NCBI RefSeq assembly: GCF_003344045.1
Contig: NZ_QFWX01000001.1
Coordinates: 496,001-560,000, forward strand
Direction of reading: 5' to 3'
Length of the DNA stretch: 64,000 nucleotides
Source: Marinobacter vulgaris
GTDB taxonomy: Bacteria; Pseudomonadota; Gammaproteobacteria; Pseudomonadales; Oleiphilaceae
Positions 1 through 9,800 of the stretch are shown piece after piece; the first letter of the stretch is position 1; each line of letters opens with the position of its first letter. Position numbers and translations under genes: made by a program. Under the pieces are notes generated by a model. The model ran no database searches. It saw only the letters and a program-made list of their open reading frames with translations, and was not told where the DNA came from.

Positions 1-444
1 CCGGAATTTGTTCGCGAAGCCGCGGACCGTTTTGGCAGCCAGTGCATTGTGGTGGCCATTGACGCAAAGCGTGTCAGTGGTGAGGGTGAAGAGCCGCGCT
101 GGGAGATTTTTACCCACGGTGGCCGCAAGCCCACGGGGCTGGACGCTGTGGAATGGGCCCGCAAGATGACTGCTATGGGTGCCGGTGAGCTGCTGCTGAC
201 CAGCATGGACCGGGACGGGACCAAGGTTGGCTTTGACCTGGGGCTGACGCGGGCAATCAGTGACGCGGTATCGGTCCCGGTGATTGCATCAGGCGGCGTT
301 GGCGAGCTTCAGCATCTGGCGGACGGGGTGAAAAAGGGGCGTGCGGATGCGGTGCTGGCGGCGTCCATCTTCCACTTCGGGCAGCATACGATTCCGGAAG
401 CCAAGGCGTTTATGAAAGCCCAAGGAATCGTGGTGCGTGACTGA
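1..444 (+). CDS. hisF: Imidazole glycerol phosphate synthase subunit HisF (C-terminal part, cut by window edge)
   Basis: HisF is the cyclase subunit of imidazole glycerol phosphate synthase in histidine biosynthesis; it uses ammonia from HisH to close the imidazole ring. The reading frame is open from base 1, so the N-terminal half of the (beta/alpha)8 barrel lies outside the window. Visible hallmarks are [10 protein letters not shown] with the catalytic-type Asp, [28 protein letters not shown] with the second catalytic Asp, and the phosphate-binding loop VIASGGVG. The end, [19 protein letters not shown], is typical of the family. The preceding his genes should lie just outside the left edge. 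Confidence 0.97.
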   Translation, partial: PEFVREAADRFGSQCIVVAIDAKRVSGEGEEPRWEIFTHGGRKPTGLDAVEWARKMTAMGAGELLLTSMDRDGTKVGFDLGLTRAISDAVSVPVIASGGVGELQHLADGVKKGRADAVLAASIFHFGQHTIPEAKAFMKAQGIVVRD

Positions 445-451
445 GGTATTG

Positions 452-477
452 TCGGATTACGCCTTCGGCTAATCCGA
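452..477. terminator. Stem-loop between hisF and the yibQ-like gene
   Basis: An 8-bp arm TCGGATTA (452-459) pairs with TAATCCGA (470-477), with an inner GCC/GGC stem around a TTC loop. The hairpin sits 8 bases after the hisF stop and overlaps the stop codon of the convergent gene, so it could end transcription from both sides. No long T-run follows on either strand, so it is a weak terminator by sequence. It may also be a member of an interspersed repeat. Confidence 0.5.
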
Positions 478-1299
478 TCTACTTTGTTTTGCCAGCGCTG
501 GCCGAATTGCCCGCTTTTCTCCTTCCGCAAACATTGGCCGGTTACCGTTTCTCATGGCCCACACGCCACTGACAGTCGCGATGGCGATACCTTCCTCGTC
601 CAGTTCCGGCAACCGCTTTTCGAGATAGTCTACCGTTACCTTGTGGGGGTGCCCTATGCCGACGGCGCTGCCGTTTTCTTTTGCCCGTTTGATCAGCAGT
701 CGGAACTGTTTGTCCAGGTACTCCTCGGTCTGCTCATGGTCGAGGAACACATCGCGGGTAAGGGTGGGAATGCGGTAGGAGGCGGCCACCTTGCCGGCAA
801 TCGAGGAGGCGATAGTACGGCTGTCGACGAAATAGACCGGGTAGTGATCCAGCTCGGACATTACCCAGTCCATGGCTTCCAGTTGCTGGGTGAGCAGGCT
901 GCCCATATGGTTGTTTACACCGCGGACGTGGGGAATGGACTGTAACGCGCGGCGTAGCGTTGTCGCTATGCTGTCTTTGCCCATGCCCGGGATCAGACCA
1001 CCGGGGCCTAGGCCGATATTGCGGGTATTGGCCATGGGGGCGTGAAGCATAATCTCTTTCTGGTTGCGATATGCCTGTTCTGCCAGTTCGGTTGTGTGCC
1101 TGCGGTAGGGCAGGAAGGCCAGGGTTATGGGCTGTTCCAGACCTATCAGCCTCCGGCCCTCCACCAGATTGTGTCCCATGTCATCGATAATGATCGCGAT
1201 AGTGGGTGGCATCTGCTGCGAACTGTCCTGCTCTGCCCTGGCAATCGCCGGCGAAGATGCCGCAAGGATAGCGGCGATCAGCGTAGGTAGTACTTTCAA
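469..1299 (-). CDS. Divergent polysaccharide deacetylase family protein (YibQ-like)
   Basis: A 276-residue protein with a Sec-type signal peptide (hydrophobic stretch to about residue 22), hence periplasmic. It matches the divergent polysaccharide deacetylase (YibQ) family: TIAIIIDDMGHN near the N-terminus, ITLAFLPYRRHT, EIMLHAPMA, GVNNHMGS and VGIGHPHKVTVDYL. These hold the Asp and His residues expected of the carbohydrate-esterase-4-like metal site. The substrate is not known. The start overlaps the stop of the upstream protease gene by 4 bases, so the two are probably translationally coupled in a gpmI-envC-ctpA-yibQ operon, an order also known in enterobacteria. Confidence 0.88.
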   Translation of the reverse strand: MKVLPTLIAAILAASSPAIARAEQDSSQQMPPTIAIIIDDMGHNLVEGRRLIGLEQPITLAFLPYRRHTTELAEQAYRNQKEIMLHAPMANTRNIGLGPGGLIPGMGKDSIATTLRRALQSIPHVRGVNNHMGSLLTQQLEAMDWVMSELDHYPVYFVDSRTIASSIAGKVAASYRIPTLTRDVFLDHEQTEEYLDKQFRLLIKRAKENGSAVGIGHPHKVTVDYLEKRLPELDEEGIAIATVSGVWAMRNGNRPMFAEGEKRAIRPALAKQSRSD

Positions 1300-2687
1300 T
1301 CCGCGCTTTCCTGTTCCGGCCTGTTCCGCTTGTTGAGGATGCCCAGGCCCTTCAGAAGGTTCAGTGCCGAGCGCAGCTGGAAGTCTCTGTTTTCAGGAGT
1401 AGCCTCGGCTTCCTCTTCAGTGGTTTCCTGGCCCTCGTCCCGGCCTTCCAGGTGGCCACTCAGATCCGCCTCGGTAAAGAACGGCTGGCCATCCAGCTCG
1501 GTCAGTTCTGCAGGCTTTACTTCAATGTCCGGCTTGATGCCCTTGGCCTGGATAGAGCGACCGTCAGGGGTGTAATAGCGGGCGGTTGTCATCTTGATGG
1601 CGTGGGTTTCATCCAGGGGGATGACGGTCTGGACGCTGCCCTTGCCGAATGACTGGGTGCCCATGACCACCGCTCGCTGATGATCCTGCAATGCGCCTGC
1701 GAGGATTTCCGAGGCCGATGCGGAGCCACCGTTGATCAGCACCACGACGGGGGTATCCGGCATCACATTTCCGGGCTTGGCATTGAAGCGCAGGCGTGAA
1801 CTCTGGATCCGACCTTCGGTGTAAACAATCAGTCCCTCATCAAGCAGAGCGTCAGCCGCCTCAACGGCAGCCTGCAGAATCCCGCCCGGATTGTTGCGCA
1901 GGTCGATGACCAGGCCATCCAGGTCGCTGCCATGTTCCTTTTCAAGGTTTTCAAGTGCGCTGGTGAACTGCGAGCCGGTATCCGCCTGGAACTGGGTGAT
2001 CCGGACATAGCCATAGCCATCTTCGATGATACGGGACTTGATGCTGGTGACTTTGATGACGTCGCGCTCCACATCAATCTCAATGGGTGCGGATTCGCCT
2101 TCGCGCATGATCGTGAGAGTGAGCACTGTGCCGGGCTTGCCGCGCATCAGTGTGACAGCCTCTTCCAGGGACATGCCTTTGACGGGCTGGTCGCCCAGTT
2201 TGATGATCAGGTCGCCAGCCTGCACGCCGGCTTTCTGTGCCGGGGTATCGTCGATGGGAGAAATGACCTTTACAAAGCCGTCTTCCATGCCTACCTCAAT
2301 GCCCAGGCCGCCGAACTCCCCGGAGGTGCTTTCCTCCAGCTGTTCGTAGTCTTTCGGGGCCAGGTAAGTAGAATGCGGGTCCAGGTCAGACAGCATGCCC
2401 TTGATGGCGCTCTCAAGAAGCTGGCGGTCGTCGACCTCCTCTACGTAGGCATCCTTGATGCGTCCGAATACTTCCGCGAACTTTCGCAGGTCATCAAGAG
2501 GCAGCTGCTCTTCCGGATCCGGAAGAGCAATTTCAACCTGTTCTCCGTGCTGGATGCCTTCCAGCAGGTGCCGGGTTTCTTCATCGACTTCCTGGGCGTG
2601 AACAAGGCCGGGCAGAGCGGTCAGGCAGGCCACGAGGGCGAGCGCACTGAGCAGTGCGGCGTGGTTAAAGTATCTTACCCGTCTCAT
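1296..2687 (-). CDS. S41 family carboxy-terminal processing peptidase
   Basis: A 463-residue periplasmic serine protease of the CtpA/Prc-like S41 family. There is a signal peptide ending near VHAQ (about residue 32). A PDZ domain occupies roughly residues 120-200 (GGLGIEVGMEDGFVKVISPI, GDLIIKLGDQPVKG). The peptidase core contains LVIDLRNNPGG, the catalytic Ser region GGSASASEILAGAL, and the catalytic Lys region QSFGKGSVQT. The acidic C-terminus is probably disordered. Such proteases trim or degrade envelope proteins, including murein-hydrolase partners. It lies 105 bases downstream of envC and overlaps the yibQ-like gene. Confidence 0.93.
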   Translation of the reverse strand: MRRVRYFNHAALLSALALVACLTALPGLVHAQEVDEETRHLLEGIQHGEQVEIALPDPEEQLPLDDLRKFAEVFGRIKDAYVEEVDDRQLLESAIKGMLSDLDPHSTYLAPKDYEQLEESTSGEFGGLGIEVGMEDGFVKVISPIDDTPAQKAGVQAGDLIIKLGDQPVKGMSLEEAVTLMRGKPGTVLTLTIMREGESAPIEIDVERDVIKVTSIKSRIIEDGYGYVRITQFQADTGSQFTSALENLEKEHGSDLDGLVIDLRNNPGGILQAAVEAADALLDEGLIVYTEGRIQSSRLRFNAKPGNVMPDTPVVVLINGGSASASEILAGALQDHQRAVVMGTQSFGKGSVQTVIPLDETHAIKMTTARYYTPDGRSIQAKGIKPDIEVKPAELTELDGQPFFTEADLSGHLEGRDEGQETTEEEAEATPENRDFQLRSALNLLKGLGILNKRNRPEQESAD

Positions 2688-2792
2688 TCACATATCCTGT
2701 GTTATTTCAGTGACTGGTTAGTTCCCGAGTATTGCCGGACAGTATGGCGTTACCGGACTGATTTGTCAGCCTTTCGCCTGCCAAGATGAGGC

Positions 2793-3929
2793 TCAGCGTT
2801 TGCCCAGCCAGCGCAGCGGGTTGTCAGGTTTGCCGTTGTGGCGGATTTCAAAGTATACGGCCGGATTCCCGGTGCCCCCGGTCTGGCCTGCCTGGGCAAT
2901 GGCTTCACCGGCTTCAACCCAGTCGCCAGGGCTGGTAAACAGGCTGCTGCTGTGGCCATAGAGAGTCATGTAGCCATCGCCGTGATCGAGTATGGTCATC
3001 AGCCCGAAGCCCCTGAGCCAGTTGGCAAACACCACACGTCCGTAGTGAACGGCCCTGATCTCGCTGCCCTCAGCCGTGTTGATCAACAAGCCTCTGTAGC
3101 TAAGCTTGCCATTTGCGTAACTGTCACCGAAGCTGCTGGCGACTTTGCCTTGCGCGGGCCAGGGGAGCTTCTCCCTGAGTGATCCGAAAGGGTCTGATTC
3201 ATTGGGCGTGGGAATGTTTGCGATGGCCTCTTCCACGTCTTTCAGCAGTTTTTCCAGCCGCCTGCGGTCCCCTTCCAGCTCTTCACGCTCATTCCTGCGG
3301 TCGCTGATGTCTGTCTCCAGGGCCGCCAGGGTCTGTGCCCGCTGGGTTTTGCTGGTGCTCAGCTTTTGCTGACGGTTGGCGACGTCCTGCTCCAACTCTG
3401 CCAGCCGCAGTCGACCGGCGCTGACCTGTTTCCGGGTTTCCTTGAGCTGTCGCAGATTGGCAGCGAATGCCTCCAGCCGCTCAATCGTGTCCCGGCTGAG
3501 GTATTCGTAATAAGTCATGGTGCGGGCTATCTTGTCCGGGTCTATCTCGTTAAGCAGGACTTTGACCGCGGGCGCGTCACCCTCCATCCAGGCGGCGCGA
3601 ATCTGTTTTTTCAGGCTCTCGCGCTGGCTTTCGAGTGTACGGGTCAGTTCTGCCTCTTCCTCGCTGAGCTCGGTGAGGCGCTGTTGCTGCTCTCTGGCCT
3701 CCTCACGGAGTTCACGACGCTCCCGGGTAAGCTGGCCGATCTCCCGCTCAATGCCGGAAAGCTGCTGCTCCAGAGAAGATCGGTCTTCTTCGGCGTCGGC
3801 CAGCCAGTCGTCGATATCGGCAATCTCTTCCCTGAGCGCCTTTATCTGGCCCGGGGTGACCTGCTCCTGCGCCAGAGCCGGCGTGGCAACTGCAAGCATT
3901 GCCAGAACCAGCCACAGACATTTAATCAA
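2793..3929 (-). CDS. envC: Murein hydrolase activator EnvC
   Basis: A 378-residue periplasmic protein with a signal peptide (cleavage likely after ALAQ, about residue 20). A long coiled coil follows (about residues 25-245, rich in Glu, Arg, Leu and Gln), then a C-terminal LytM/peptidase M23 domain (about 255-378; [55 protein letters not shown]). In E. coli EnvC is recruited to the divisome by FtsEX and activates the amidases AmiA and AmiB through a LytM domain lacking zinc ligands. Here the His of LYGHS and the HxN of FEIRHNG are visible, so the degree of degeneracy is unclear. The ATG overlaps the gpmI stop by 4 bases. Confidence 0.93.
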   Translation of the reverse strand: MIKCLWLVLAMLAVATPALAQEQVTPGQIKALREEIADIDDWLADAEEDRSSLEQQLSGIEREIGQLTRERRELREEAREQQQRLTELSEEEAELTRTLESQRESLKKQIRAAWMEGDAPAVKVLLNEIDPDKIARTMTYYEYLSRDTIERLEAFAANLRQLKETRKQVSAGRLRLAELEQDVANRQQKLSTSKTQRAQTLAALETDISDRRNEREELEGDRRRLEKLLKDVEEAIANIPTPNESDPFGSLREKLPWPAQGKVASSFGDSYANGKLSYRGLLINTAEGSEIRAVHYGRVVFANWLRGFGLMTILDHGDGYMTLYGHSSSLFTSPGDWVEAGEAIAQAGQTGGTGNPAVYFEIRHNGKPDNPLRWLGKR

Positions 3930-5476
3930 TCGATCTCCACCAGGCTGTGGCCTGTCATTTCCGCCGGCTGTTCAAGGCCCATCAGGCTCAGCAGGGTAGG
4001 TGCCACATCGCTCAGGCTGCCGTCATCCTTGAGGGAGACCGTGCGAGGGCCGACATAAACCAGGGGTACCGGCCCTACGGTGTGGGCGGTGTGAACCTGG
4101 CCGGAGCTGGGGTCGGTCATCTGCTCGCAGTTACCGTGGTCTGCTGTAATCAGCGCTTCACCACCGACTTCCTCAAGCGCCCCTGCAACACGGCTTACGC
4201 ACTGGTCGATACACTCGGCCGCCTTTATGGCGGCATCCAGCTTGCCGGTATGGCCAACCATGTCGCCATTGGCGTAGTTGCACACCACCAGGTCGTACTT
4301 GCCGCTCTTGATGGCTTCTACCAGCTTGTCGGTCACCTCCGGCGCGCTCATTTCCGGCTGCAGGTCGTAAGTGGCGACTTTGGGCGACGGCACCAGGATC
4401 CGGTCTTCACCTTCGAACGGCGTTTCCATGCCGCCATTGAAAAAGAAGGTAACGTGGGCGTACTTTTCAGTCTCGGCGATCCGGAGCTGGGTCTTGCCCT
4501 GGCTGGAAACGTATTCACCCAAGCCATTGGAGAGTTGCTCCGGCGGATAGGCGCAAGAGGTTTTGATATCCGCGGCGTACTCGGTGAGCATGACAAAATC
4601 CGCCAGTTCGGGGTGTTTGCGCCGCTCGAAGCCGTCGAAGTCTTTTTCCACGAAGCAGCGCGTCATTTCCCGGGCGCGGTCGGCGCGGAAGTTCATGAAG
4701 ATCACGGTGTCACCATCATCGATGGTGCCTTTGGTGTCGCCGCTTGCCCTGATGCGGGTCGCTTTGACGAACTCGTCATTCTCTCCCCGCTCATAGGCCA
4801 GTTCCAGCGCGGTCACCGGGTCGGACGCGGTAAATTCGGCCTCCCCCAGAGTCATCACATTGTAGGCTTCTTCAACGCGGTCCCAGCGATTGTCCCTGTC
4901 CATGGCGAAGTAGCGGCCAACAACGGAGGCTACCCGGCCAACCCCAAGGTGTTTCAGTTTGTTGGCCGCCTTTTCCAGCGATGCTTTGGCACTGCGTGGC
5001 GGCATGTCGCGGCCATCCAGGAAGGCGTGAATGTAGACTTCCCTGGCGCCCCGTGCGGCTGCCATTTCCGCTGCTGCCAGGATATGGTCCTCGTGGCTGT
5101 GCACACCGCCGGGCGAGAGCAGTCCCATCAGATGAACGGCACGCCCGTTGTTGATGGCCTTGTCCATGGCGGCGCACAGCGTGGGATTTTGCGTAAAAGT
5201 ACCTTCTTCTACATCCTTGTCGATTCGTGTCAGGCTTTGGTAAACAACCCGCCCAGCACCGAGGTTCATGTGGCCGACTTCTGAGTTACCCATCTGCCCC
5301 TGGGGCAGGCCGACAAACATACCGGATGTGGTGATCAGCGTTTTTGGCTGATTTTTCCATAGCTTATCCCAGAACGGCGTATTGGCGTTGCTGATGGCAT
5401 TATCGTCAGCTGGGTCACGGTGCCCCCAGCCGTCAAGAATAATCAGTGCAGTAGGCTTACGCTTGGAAGTCATCAC
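3926..5476 (-). CDS. gpmI: 2,3-bisphosphoglycerate-independent phosphoglycerate mutase
   Basis: A 516-residue cytoplasmic enzyme that interconverts 3- and 2-phosphoglycerate in glycolysis and gluconeogenesis using two Mn ions. The alkaline-phosphatase-like metal motifs are present: [12 protein letters not shown] at the N-terminus, the nucleophile Ser in [43 protein letters not shown], and the C-terminal [11 protein letters not shown] and [15 protein letters not shown]. Length fits the family. It is the first gene of the minus-strand gpmI-envC-ctpA-yibQ group and is divergent from yibN, as in E. coli. Confidence 0.97.
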   Translation of the reverse strand: MMTSKRKPTALIILDGWGHRDPADDNAISNANTPFWDKLWKNQPKTLITTSGMFVGLPQGQMGNSEVGHMNLGAGRVVYQSLTRIDKDVEEGTFTQNPTLCAAMDKAINNGRAVHLMGLLSPGGVHSHEDHILAAAEMAAARGAREVYIHAFLDGRDMPPRSAKASLEKAANKLKHLGVGRVASVVGRYFAMDRDNRWDRVEEAYNVMTLGEAEFTASDPVTALELAYERGENDEFVKATRIRASGDTKGTIDDGDTVIFMNFRADRAREMTRCFVEKDFDGFERRKHPELADFVMLTEYAADIKTSCAYPPEQLSNGLGEYVSSQGKTQLRIAETEKYAHVTFFFNGGMETPFEGEDRILVPSPKVATYDLQPEMSAPEVTDKLVEAIKSGKYDLVVCNYANGDMVGHTGKLDAAIKAAECIDQCVSRVAGALEEVGGEALITADHGNCEQMTDPSSGQVHTAHTVGPVPLVYVGPRTVSLKDDGSLSDVAPTLLSLMGLEQPAEMTGHSLVEID

Positions 5477-5582
5477 TCAATCCGATGGTAGTTTGGGAAA
5501 TTTACTAAAACGAACATTGATTCTAAACATTTCCGCACCCTTCGGCCACCTCGGTTATCTTCTGTCAGTGGGGAAGGGTGTG

Positions 5583-5588
5583 TATAAT
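5583..5588 (+). promoter_or_regulatory. Likely -10 box of the yibN-secB promoter
   Basis: A perfect TATAAT lies 32 bases before the yibN ATG in the gpmI/yibN divergent region. No convincing -35 hexamer is visible 16-18 bases upstream, so only the -10 element is called. Confidence 0.5.
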
Positions 5589-5619
5589 CCCGCCACAAAC
5601 TATTCAGCAAGGTGTTTTC

Positions 5620-6036
5620 ATGGAAAGGGTGTTCGAATTTGCGGTTAACCATTACATTCTGGTGTCTCTGTTTGTCGCTTTCCTGCTTGCCATATTGGTG
5701 CTGGAGTCCCGCCGTGGCGGCGCGAAAATATCGGCACAGGGTGCGGTAAATCTGATTAACCGCGATGAAGCTGTTGTCGTCGACATCCGTGATCGCAAGG
5801 ATTTTAACGAGGGCCGGATTACCGGTGCAATCAATATTCCCCTCAATAGTATCAAAAGCCGCGCGTCGGAGCTGAAGAAGTTCAAGGACAAGCAAATCAT
5901 CGTGGCAGACAAGATGGGCCAGCATTCTGCCATGGCGGTGAAGCAGTTGAAGGCCGAAGGCTATACCAATGTGGTTCGTCTGAACGGTGGCATCGCCGAC
6001 TGGAAAGGCAGCAACCTGCCGTTGGTTAAGAAGTAA
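5620..6036 (+). CDS. yibN: Rhodanese-like domain protein YibN
   Basis: A 138-residue protein with one N-terminal membrane segment (about residues 8-25, [19 protein letters not shown]) and a cytoplasmic rhodanese domain ([43 protein letters not shown]). The usual active-site Cys is missing: the loop reads [13 protein letters not shown] and the protein has no Cys at all. The same departure is known in E. coli YibN, so the domain probably binds rather than transfers sulfur. I chose the ATG at 5620, after AGCAAGG; an in-frame ATG at 5578 would give a poor leader. It lies 35 bases before secB. The grxC gene that separates them in E. coli is absent. Confidence 0.88.
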   Translation: MERVFEFAVNHYILVSLFVAFLLAILVLESRRGGAKISAQGAVNLINRDEAVVVDIRDRKDFNEGRITGAINIPLNSIKSRASELKKFKDKQIIVADKMGQHSAMAVKQLKAEGYTNVVRLNGGIADWKGSNLPLVKK

Positions 6037-6071
6037 CGGTTCTATCCCCCAATCGAAGAAAGGACAAGAAA

Positions 6072-6572
6072 ATGGCTGAAAATGATCAGGCCGCAGCAGG
6101 CAACGAAAATCAGGCACAACCTCAATTTGCGCTCCAGCGTATTTACGTGAAGGACCTGTCGTTCGAGTCCCCAAACTCCCCGGCAGTTTTTCAGGACCAG
6201 TGGAAGCCACAGGTCAACCTGGACCTGAACACCGCCCACAACAAGGTGAGTGACAGCCAGTATGAAGTGGTTCTGTCCCTGACGGTGACGGCAAAGGTCG
6301 ACGAAAAAGTCGCCTATATAGTCGAGATCCAGCAGGCCGGCGTTTTCTTGGTGAAAGGAATTGAAGGCGCGCAGCTTGGCCAGATGCTGGGCGCTTACTG
6401 CCCGAACATCCTGTTTCCCTATGCGCGTGAAGCAATTGACGGGGTAGTGAACAAAGGCAGCTTCCCGGCGCTGATGCTGGCGCCCGTCAACTTCGATGCT
6501 ATTTATGCCCAGGCGCTGAAGCGCAAGCAGGAAGAGGCTTCAGGCGAAACCAAGGAAGAGAAAACTCACTGA
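6072..6572 (+). CDS. secB: Protein-export chaperone SecB
   Basis: A 166-residue acidic cytoplasmic chaperone that keeps presecretory proteins unfolded and delivers them to SecA. Family motifs include [42 protein letters not shown], the SecA-interacting region near the end, and [17 protein letters not shown] followed by [20 protein letters not shown] Shine-Dalgarno-like AAGGACAAG precedes the ATG. It ends 7 bases inside the convergent solute-binding protein gene, leaving no space for a separate terminator. Confidence 0.97.
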   Translation: MAENDQAAAGNENQAQPQFALQRIYVKDLSFESPNSPAVFQDQWKPQVNLDLNTAHNKVSDSQYEVVLSLTVTAKVDEKVAYIVEIQQAGVFLVKGIEGAQLGQMLGAYCPNILFPYAREAIDGVVNKGSFPALMLAPVNFDAIYAQALKRKQEEASGETKEEKTH

Positions 6573-7327
6573 GCCTGATTTGGCGAGCCTGATTCGATGC
6601 CTTCTCGAATCGCTCGCTGAAGTCTCCCGTCCGCCTTCATGCGATTGAGTTCTCCGGAAAGGCAGGCAATGTCCTGCTCCCGGGATTCGTGAACCCAGTG
6701 GTAGAGGGAAGATTCCAGTAGCGGTTCGCCGATCACCATATCCTGGTTGTGATATTTGGCGGCCAGTGCATCCCATTCCAGTGTCAGGGCGACATCAATT
6801 CGCTTGCGTTCAAGCAGGTTGACCAGTTGGAAGGTATCGCTGGTGGCCACTGGCGTAGCATCTTCTGGTAATACGCTGGCAATCATCCGGTAGCCATTGA
6901 GGAACCCGATTCGTTTTCCGGTCAGGTTGGCGTGGGCTGTGGCAGATTCATTGTTAAGGAATAGTGGTACCAGGCGTATTTCGTCGATGGGGGTGCTCAG
7001 CGGGAGTAACGGTGCATCGTCTTTCACCGCCATGGGGATGCGGGCAAGTTCGCCATCGGACTGGCTTTTTTCCGCCATCATCACTGCACGGGCCGCGGGG
7101 ACGTCCAGGTAACTGATGTTAAGCCCGCAACTGGTATAAAGCTGCCTGACAATTTTCTTACCGAACATAACCGACACCTCGGAAGTGGCCGAAGGCGTGG
7201 TTATTACCCGCCCCGATTCTTCCCCGGGTCTGTACCCGGACAGGGCGCTGGTGCTGAGCAGCAATAAAATGGATGCAAGAACCAGAACTGCTGCCTGACG
7301 ATGATTACTGCGCGCCTTCAAAATCAA
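6566..7327 (-). CDS. Periplasmic substrate-binding protein, transporter family 3-like
   Basis: A 253-residue protein with a hydrophobic signal segment (about residues 12-30) followed by a compact bilobal binding-protein-like sequence: [41 protein letters not shown] and a C-terminal [24 protein letters not shown] typical of the SBP_bac_3 fold. No permease or ATPase gene is adjacent, so it may be an orphan binding or sensory protein; the ligand cannot be told. The start is a TTG inside the 3' end of trmL, preceded by GGAG at 5-base spacing, which suggests translational coupling to trmL. Confidence 0.7.
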   Translation of the reverse strand: MILKARSNHRQAAVLVLASILLLLSTSALSGYRPGEESGRVITTPSATSEVSVMFGKKIVRQLYTSCGLNISYLDVPAARAVMMAEKSQSDGELARIPMAVKDDAPLLPLSTPIDEIRLVPLFLNNESATAHANLTGKRIGFLNGYRMIASVLPEDATPVATSDTFQLVNLLERKRIDVALTLEWDALAAKYHNQDMVIGEPLLESSLYHWVHESREQDIACLSGELNRMKADGRLQRAIREGIESGSPNQAQ

Positions 7328-7769
7328 GCTGTCTCCATGCTTCGTAGACCACCAGGGCAGCCGTATTTGACAGGTTGAGGCTGCGGCTTTGCGGGCGCAT
7401 TGGTACTCTCAGGCAGTGCGCCTCCGGAAGCGCCTGGCGAATGTCTGCTGGCAGCCCACGGGTTTCCGGACCAAACATCAGGTAATCCCCCTTCCGGTAA
7501 GCGACTTCATGATACCCCCGGGAGCCCTTGGTGGTCAGCCCGAACAGCCGCGCAGGTTGCTCGCTGTCCAGAAAACTCCTGTAGTCCGGGTGAACCGTGA
7601 CCGTTGCATATTCGCTGTAGTCCAGGCCGGCCCGCCGCATCTGCTTGTCTTCCAATGTAAATCCCAGGGGTTCAATCAGATGCAGCCGGCATCCGGTATT
7701 AGCGCAGAGCCTGATAATATTGCCGGTATTCGGCGGTATTTCAGGCTCGAAAAGCACCACATTGAGCAT
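7305..7769 (-). CDS. trmL: tRNA (cytidine/uridine-2'-O-)-methyltransferase TrmL
   Basis: A 154-residue SPOUT-class methyltransferase that adds the 2'-O-methyl at the wobble position 34 of tRNA-Leu isoacceptors. Motifs: [49 protein letters not shown], the trefoil-knot SAM-binding region [12 protein letters not shown], and the C-terminal [19 protein letters not shown]. The length is exactly typical of TrmL. The open frame extends 53 codons upstream into the thiolase gene, but that part is not conserved, so I start at the ATG at 7769, 7 bases after the thiolase stop. Confidence 0.94.
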   Translation of the reverse strand: MLNVVLFEPEIPPNTGNIIRLCANTGCRLHLIEPLGFTLEDKQMRRAGLDYSEYATVTVHPDYRSFLDSEQPARLFGLTTKGSRGYHEVAYRKGDYLMFGPETRGLPADIRQALPEAHCLRVPMRPQSRSLNLSNTAALVVYEAWRQLDFEGAQ

Positions 7770-7776
7770 TACGTGA

Positions 7777-8955
7777 TCAGCGCTCCACGGCGAGAGCAAC
7801 ACCCATGCCGCCGCCAATGCACAGGGTAGCCAGACCCTTCTTGGCATCCCGGCGTGCCATTTCGTGCAGCAGGCTGACCAGAATCCGGCAGCCCGATGCC
7901 CCGATCGGGTGGCCCAGGGCAATGGCACCTCCGTTCACGTTGACCTTTGCGGTGTCCCAGCCCAGATCGCGGTTAACGGAAATGGCCTGTGCTGCAAAGG
8001 CCTCGTTGGCTTCAACAAGGTCCAGATCGTCTACTGACCAGCCCGCCAGCTTCAGGCAGCGCTGGGTGGCCGGAATCGGCCCGGTACCCATTATCTTGGG
8101 GTCGACACCCGCACTCGAATGGGCACGGATGGTCGCCAGGGGCGTAAGCCCAAGCTCTTTGGCCTTGTCGGCGCTGCAGACAATAACCGCTGCCGCGCCG
8201 TCGTTCAGGGAAGACGCATTGCCGGCGGTAACCGTTCCATCCTTCTTGAAGGCACCACGCAGTTTGCCGAGGCCTTCCGCGGTAACGCCCGCACGGGGGT
8301 TCTCGTCTTTGTCGACGATCAGCGGGTCACCCTTGCGCTGGGGAATGGTCATCGGAACAATCTGGCTGTCGAAATAACCGGCGTCCCTGGCCGCAGAGGC
8401 TTTTTGCTGAGAAGCAGCTGCGAATTCGTCCTGCTCTTCGCGGGTAATACCGTATTTCTCCACGATGTTTTCTGCGGTCACGCCCATGTGATAGTCATTG
8501 AAGGCGTCCCACAGGCCATCTGAAATCATGGTGTCGACCATGTTCCAGTTGCCCATGCGCTGGCCGTTGCGGCTATTGGGAAGCACGTGGGGTGCCTGGC
8601 TCATACTTTCCTGGCCACCGGCAATAATCAGCTCGGCGTCGCCGCAGCGAATCGCCTGCGCTGCCATGTGGACGGCCTTGAGCCCGGAGCCACAGACCTT
8701 GTTGATGGTCATGGCCGGCACCGAGGCTGGAATGCCAGCATTGATGGAGGCCTGTCTTGCCGGGTTCTGGCCACAGCCAGCAGTCAGCACCTGGCCCAGG
8801 ACCACTTCGTTGACCTGGTCGGCAGCAATGCCGGATTCTTCCAGCAGGGCCTTGATTACAGCGCTGCCGAGCTCATCGGCACGAAGGCTGGACAGCCCCC
8901 CACCGAAGCTGCCGACGGCGGTACGTTTGGCGGCTACAATAACAACATCACGCAT
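7777..8955 (-). CDS. Acetyl-CoA C-acetyltransferase (biosynthetic-type thiolase)
   Basis: A 392-residue thiolase condensing or cleaving acetyl-CoA units. All catalytic elements are seen: the nucleophile Cys in [13 protein letters not shown], the NEAFAAQ motif, the His in [14 protein letters not shown], and the second Cys in [10 protein letters not shown]. The length and close fit to PhaA/AtoB-type enzymes suggest acetoacetyl-CoA formation, for example for polyhydroxybutyrate or ketone-body metabolism. No phaB or phaC is nearby, so the pathway is open. It is followed at 7 bases by trmL on the same strand. Confidence 0.93.
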   Translation of the reverse strand: MRDVVIVAAKRTAVGSFGGGLSSLRADELGSAVIKALLEESGIAADQVNEVVLGQVLTAGCGQNPARQASINAGIPASVPAMTINKVCGSGLKAVHMAAQAIRCGDAELIIAGGQESMSQAPHVLPNSRNGQRMGNWNMVDTMISDGLWDAFNDYHMGVTAENIVEKYGITREEQDEFAAASQQKASAARDAGYFDSQIVPMTIPQRKGDPLIVDKDENPRAGVTAEGLGKLRGAFKKDGTVTAGNASSLNDGAAAVIVCSADKAKELGLTPLATIRAHSSAGVDPKIMGTGPIPATQRCLKLAGWSVDDLDLVEANEAFAAQAISVNRDLGWDTAKVNVNGGAIALGHPIGASGCRILVSLLHEMARRDAKKGLATLCIGGGMGVALAVER

Positions 8956-9045
8956 GGCATATCTCCAGTTATCATCAAGGTTTGTACAGCTTTATGTAGT
9001 GTAGCGGAAAGCCGGAAATGGCCAAAGAAAGCCGGTGACATCTTG

Positions 9046-9792
9046 TTACATATTAAGGCTTCGGCCGCCATCTACCGCCAGTATCTGGCCGGTCACAAAA
9101 GGCGCATCGCACAGGAAAAAGGCCACCGCGCCGGCAACGTCTTCCGGTGTGCCAGTTCGGGCAAGGGGTGTTTTGGCCAGAATACTGCGTTGATGATTAT
9201 CATCCATGGCCGCATCGCCCTCGGGCCAGAGAATGGCGCCGGGAGAAACACCGTTAACCCGCACCTCCGGTGCCAGGTCTTTTGCCCAGGAAAGGGTTAA
9301 TGATGCCAGGCCTGATTTACTGGCGCAGTATAGCGGATGGTCCGCGAGCGGGCGCTGACTGTAGATGTCGATCAGGTTGACGATGGCGCCACGGGATTCC
9401 TGCAGGGCCGGCAGACAGGCCTGGCCGAGAAAGAAAGGCGCCCGCAGGTTGGTATCCATTATGGTGGCCCAGTCGTCTGCGGTGGCTTCCGTAGTCGGGT
9501 TGGGATAAAACACCGAAGCATTGTTGACCAGGCCATCAAGCCGGCCCCAGGCCGAGACAGCTTTGTTGGCGAGGCTCCCAGTCTGGCCCGCGCTGGCGAG
9601 GTCGGCCTGGATCGCCACGGCGGATTCGCGCCGGATGTCATTGAGCTCATCGCACAGGCTGTTGGCGTCGGATTCCCGCGAACGGTAATGAATGACCAGA
9701 TTCCAGCCGCGCTGGTGAAGATGCCTGGCGGTATGGGCGCCCAGTCGGTGTGCCGCACCGGTGATGAGTACGACCGGGGTTGTTGATTTCAT
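9046..9792 (-). CDS. Short-chain dehydrogenase/reductase, pteridine reductase-like (FolM type)
   Basis: A 248-residue SDR. The N-terminal cofactor motif is TGAAHRLGAHTA (TGxxxRxG, the pteridine-reductase variant with Arg for NADPH) followed by HYRSRESDAN. The catalytic triad is represented by NLIDIYSQ with YCASKSGLASL, and the C-terminus has VTGQILAVDGGRSL. Such enzymes reduce dihydrobiopterin or dihydrofolate-like pterins. The open frame continues upstream into cca, but the ATG at 9792 follows GAGG at good spacing and starts 8 bases after the cca stop. Confidence 0.85.
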   Translation of the reverse strand: MKSTTPVVLITGAAHRLGAHTARHLHQRGWNLVIHYRSRESDANSLCDELNDIRRESAVAIQADLASAGQTGSLANKAVSAWGRLDGLVNNASVFYPNPTTEATADDWATIMDTNLRAPFFLGQACLPALQESRGAIVNLIDIYSQRPLADHPLYCASKSGLASLTLSWAKDLAPEVRVNGVSPGAILWPEGDAAMDDNHQRSILAKTPLARTGTPEDVAGAVAFFLCDAPFVTGQILAVDGGRSLNM

Positions 9793-9800
9793 GATGTGCC

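Noticed and set aside
3947..5284. Plus-strand open frame (445 codons) within gpmI
   Set aside because: Antisense shadow of the clearly conserved gpmI gene.
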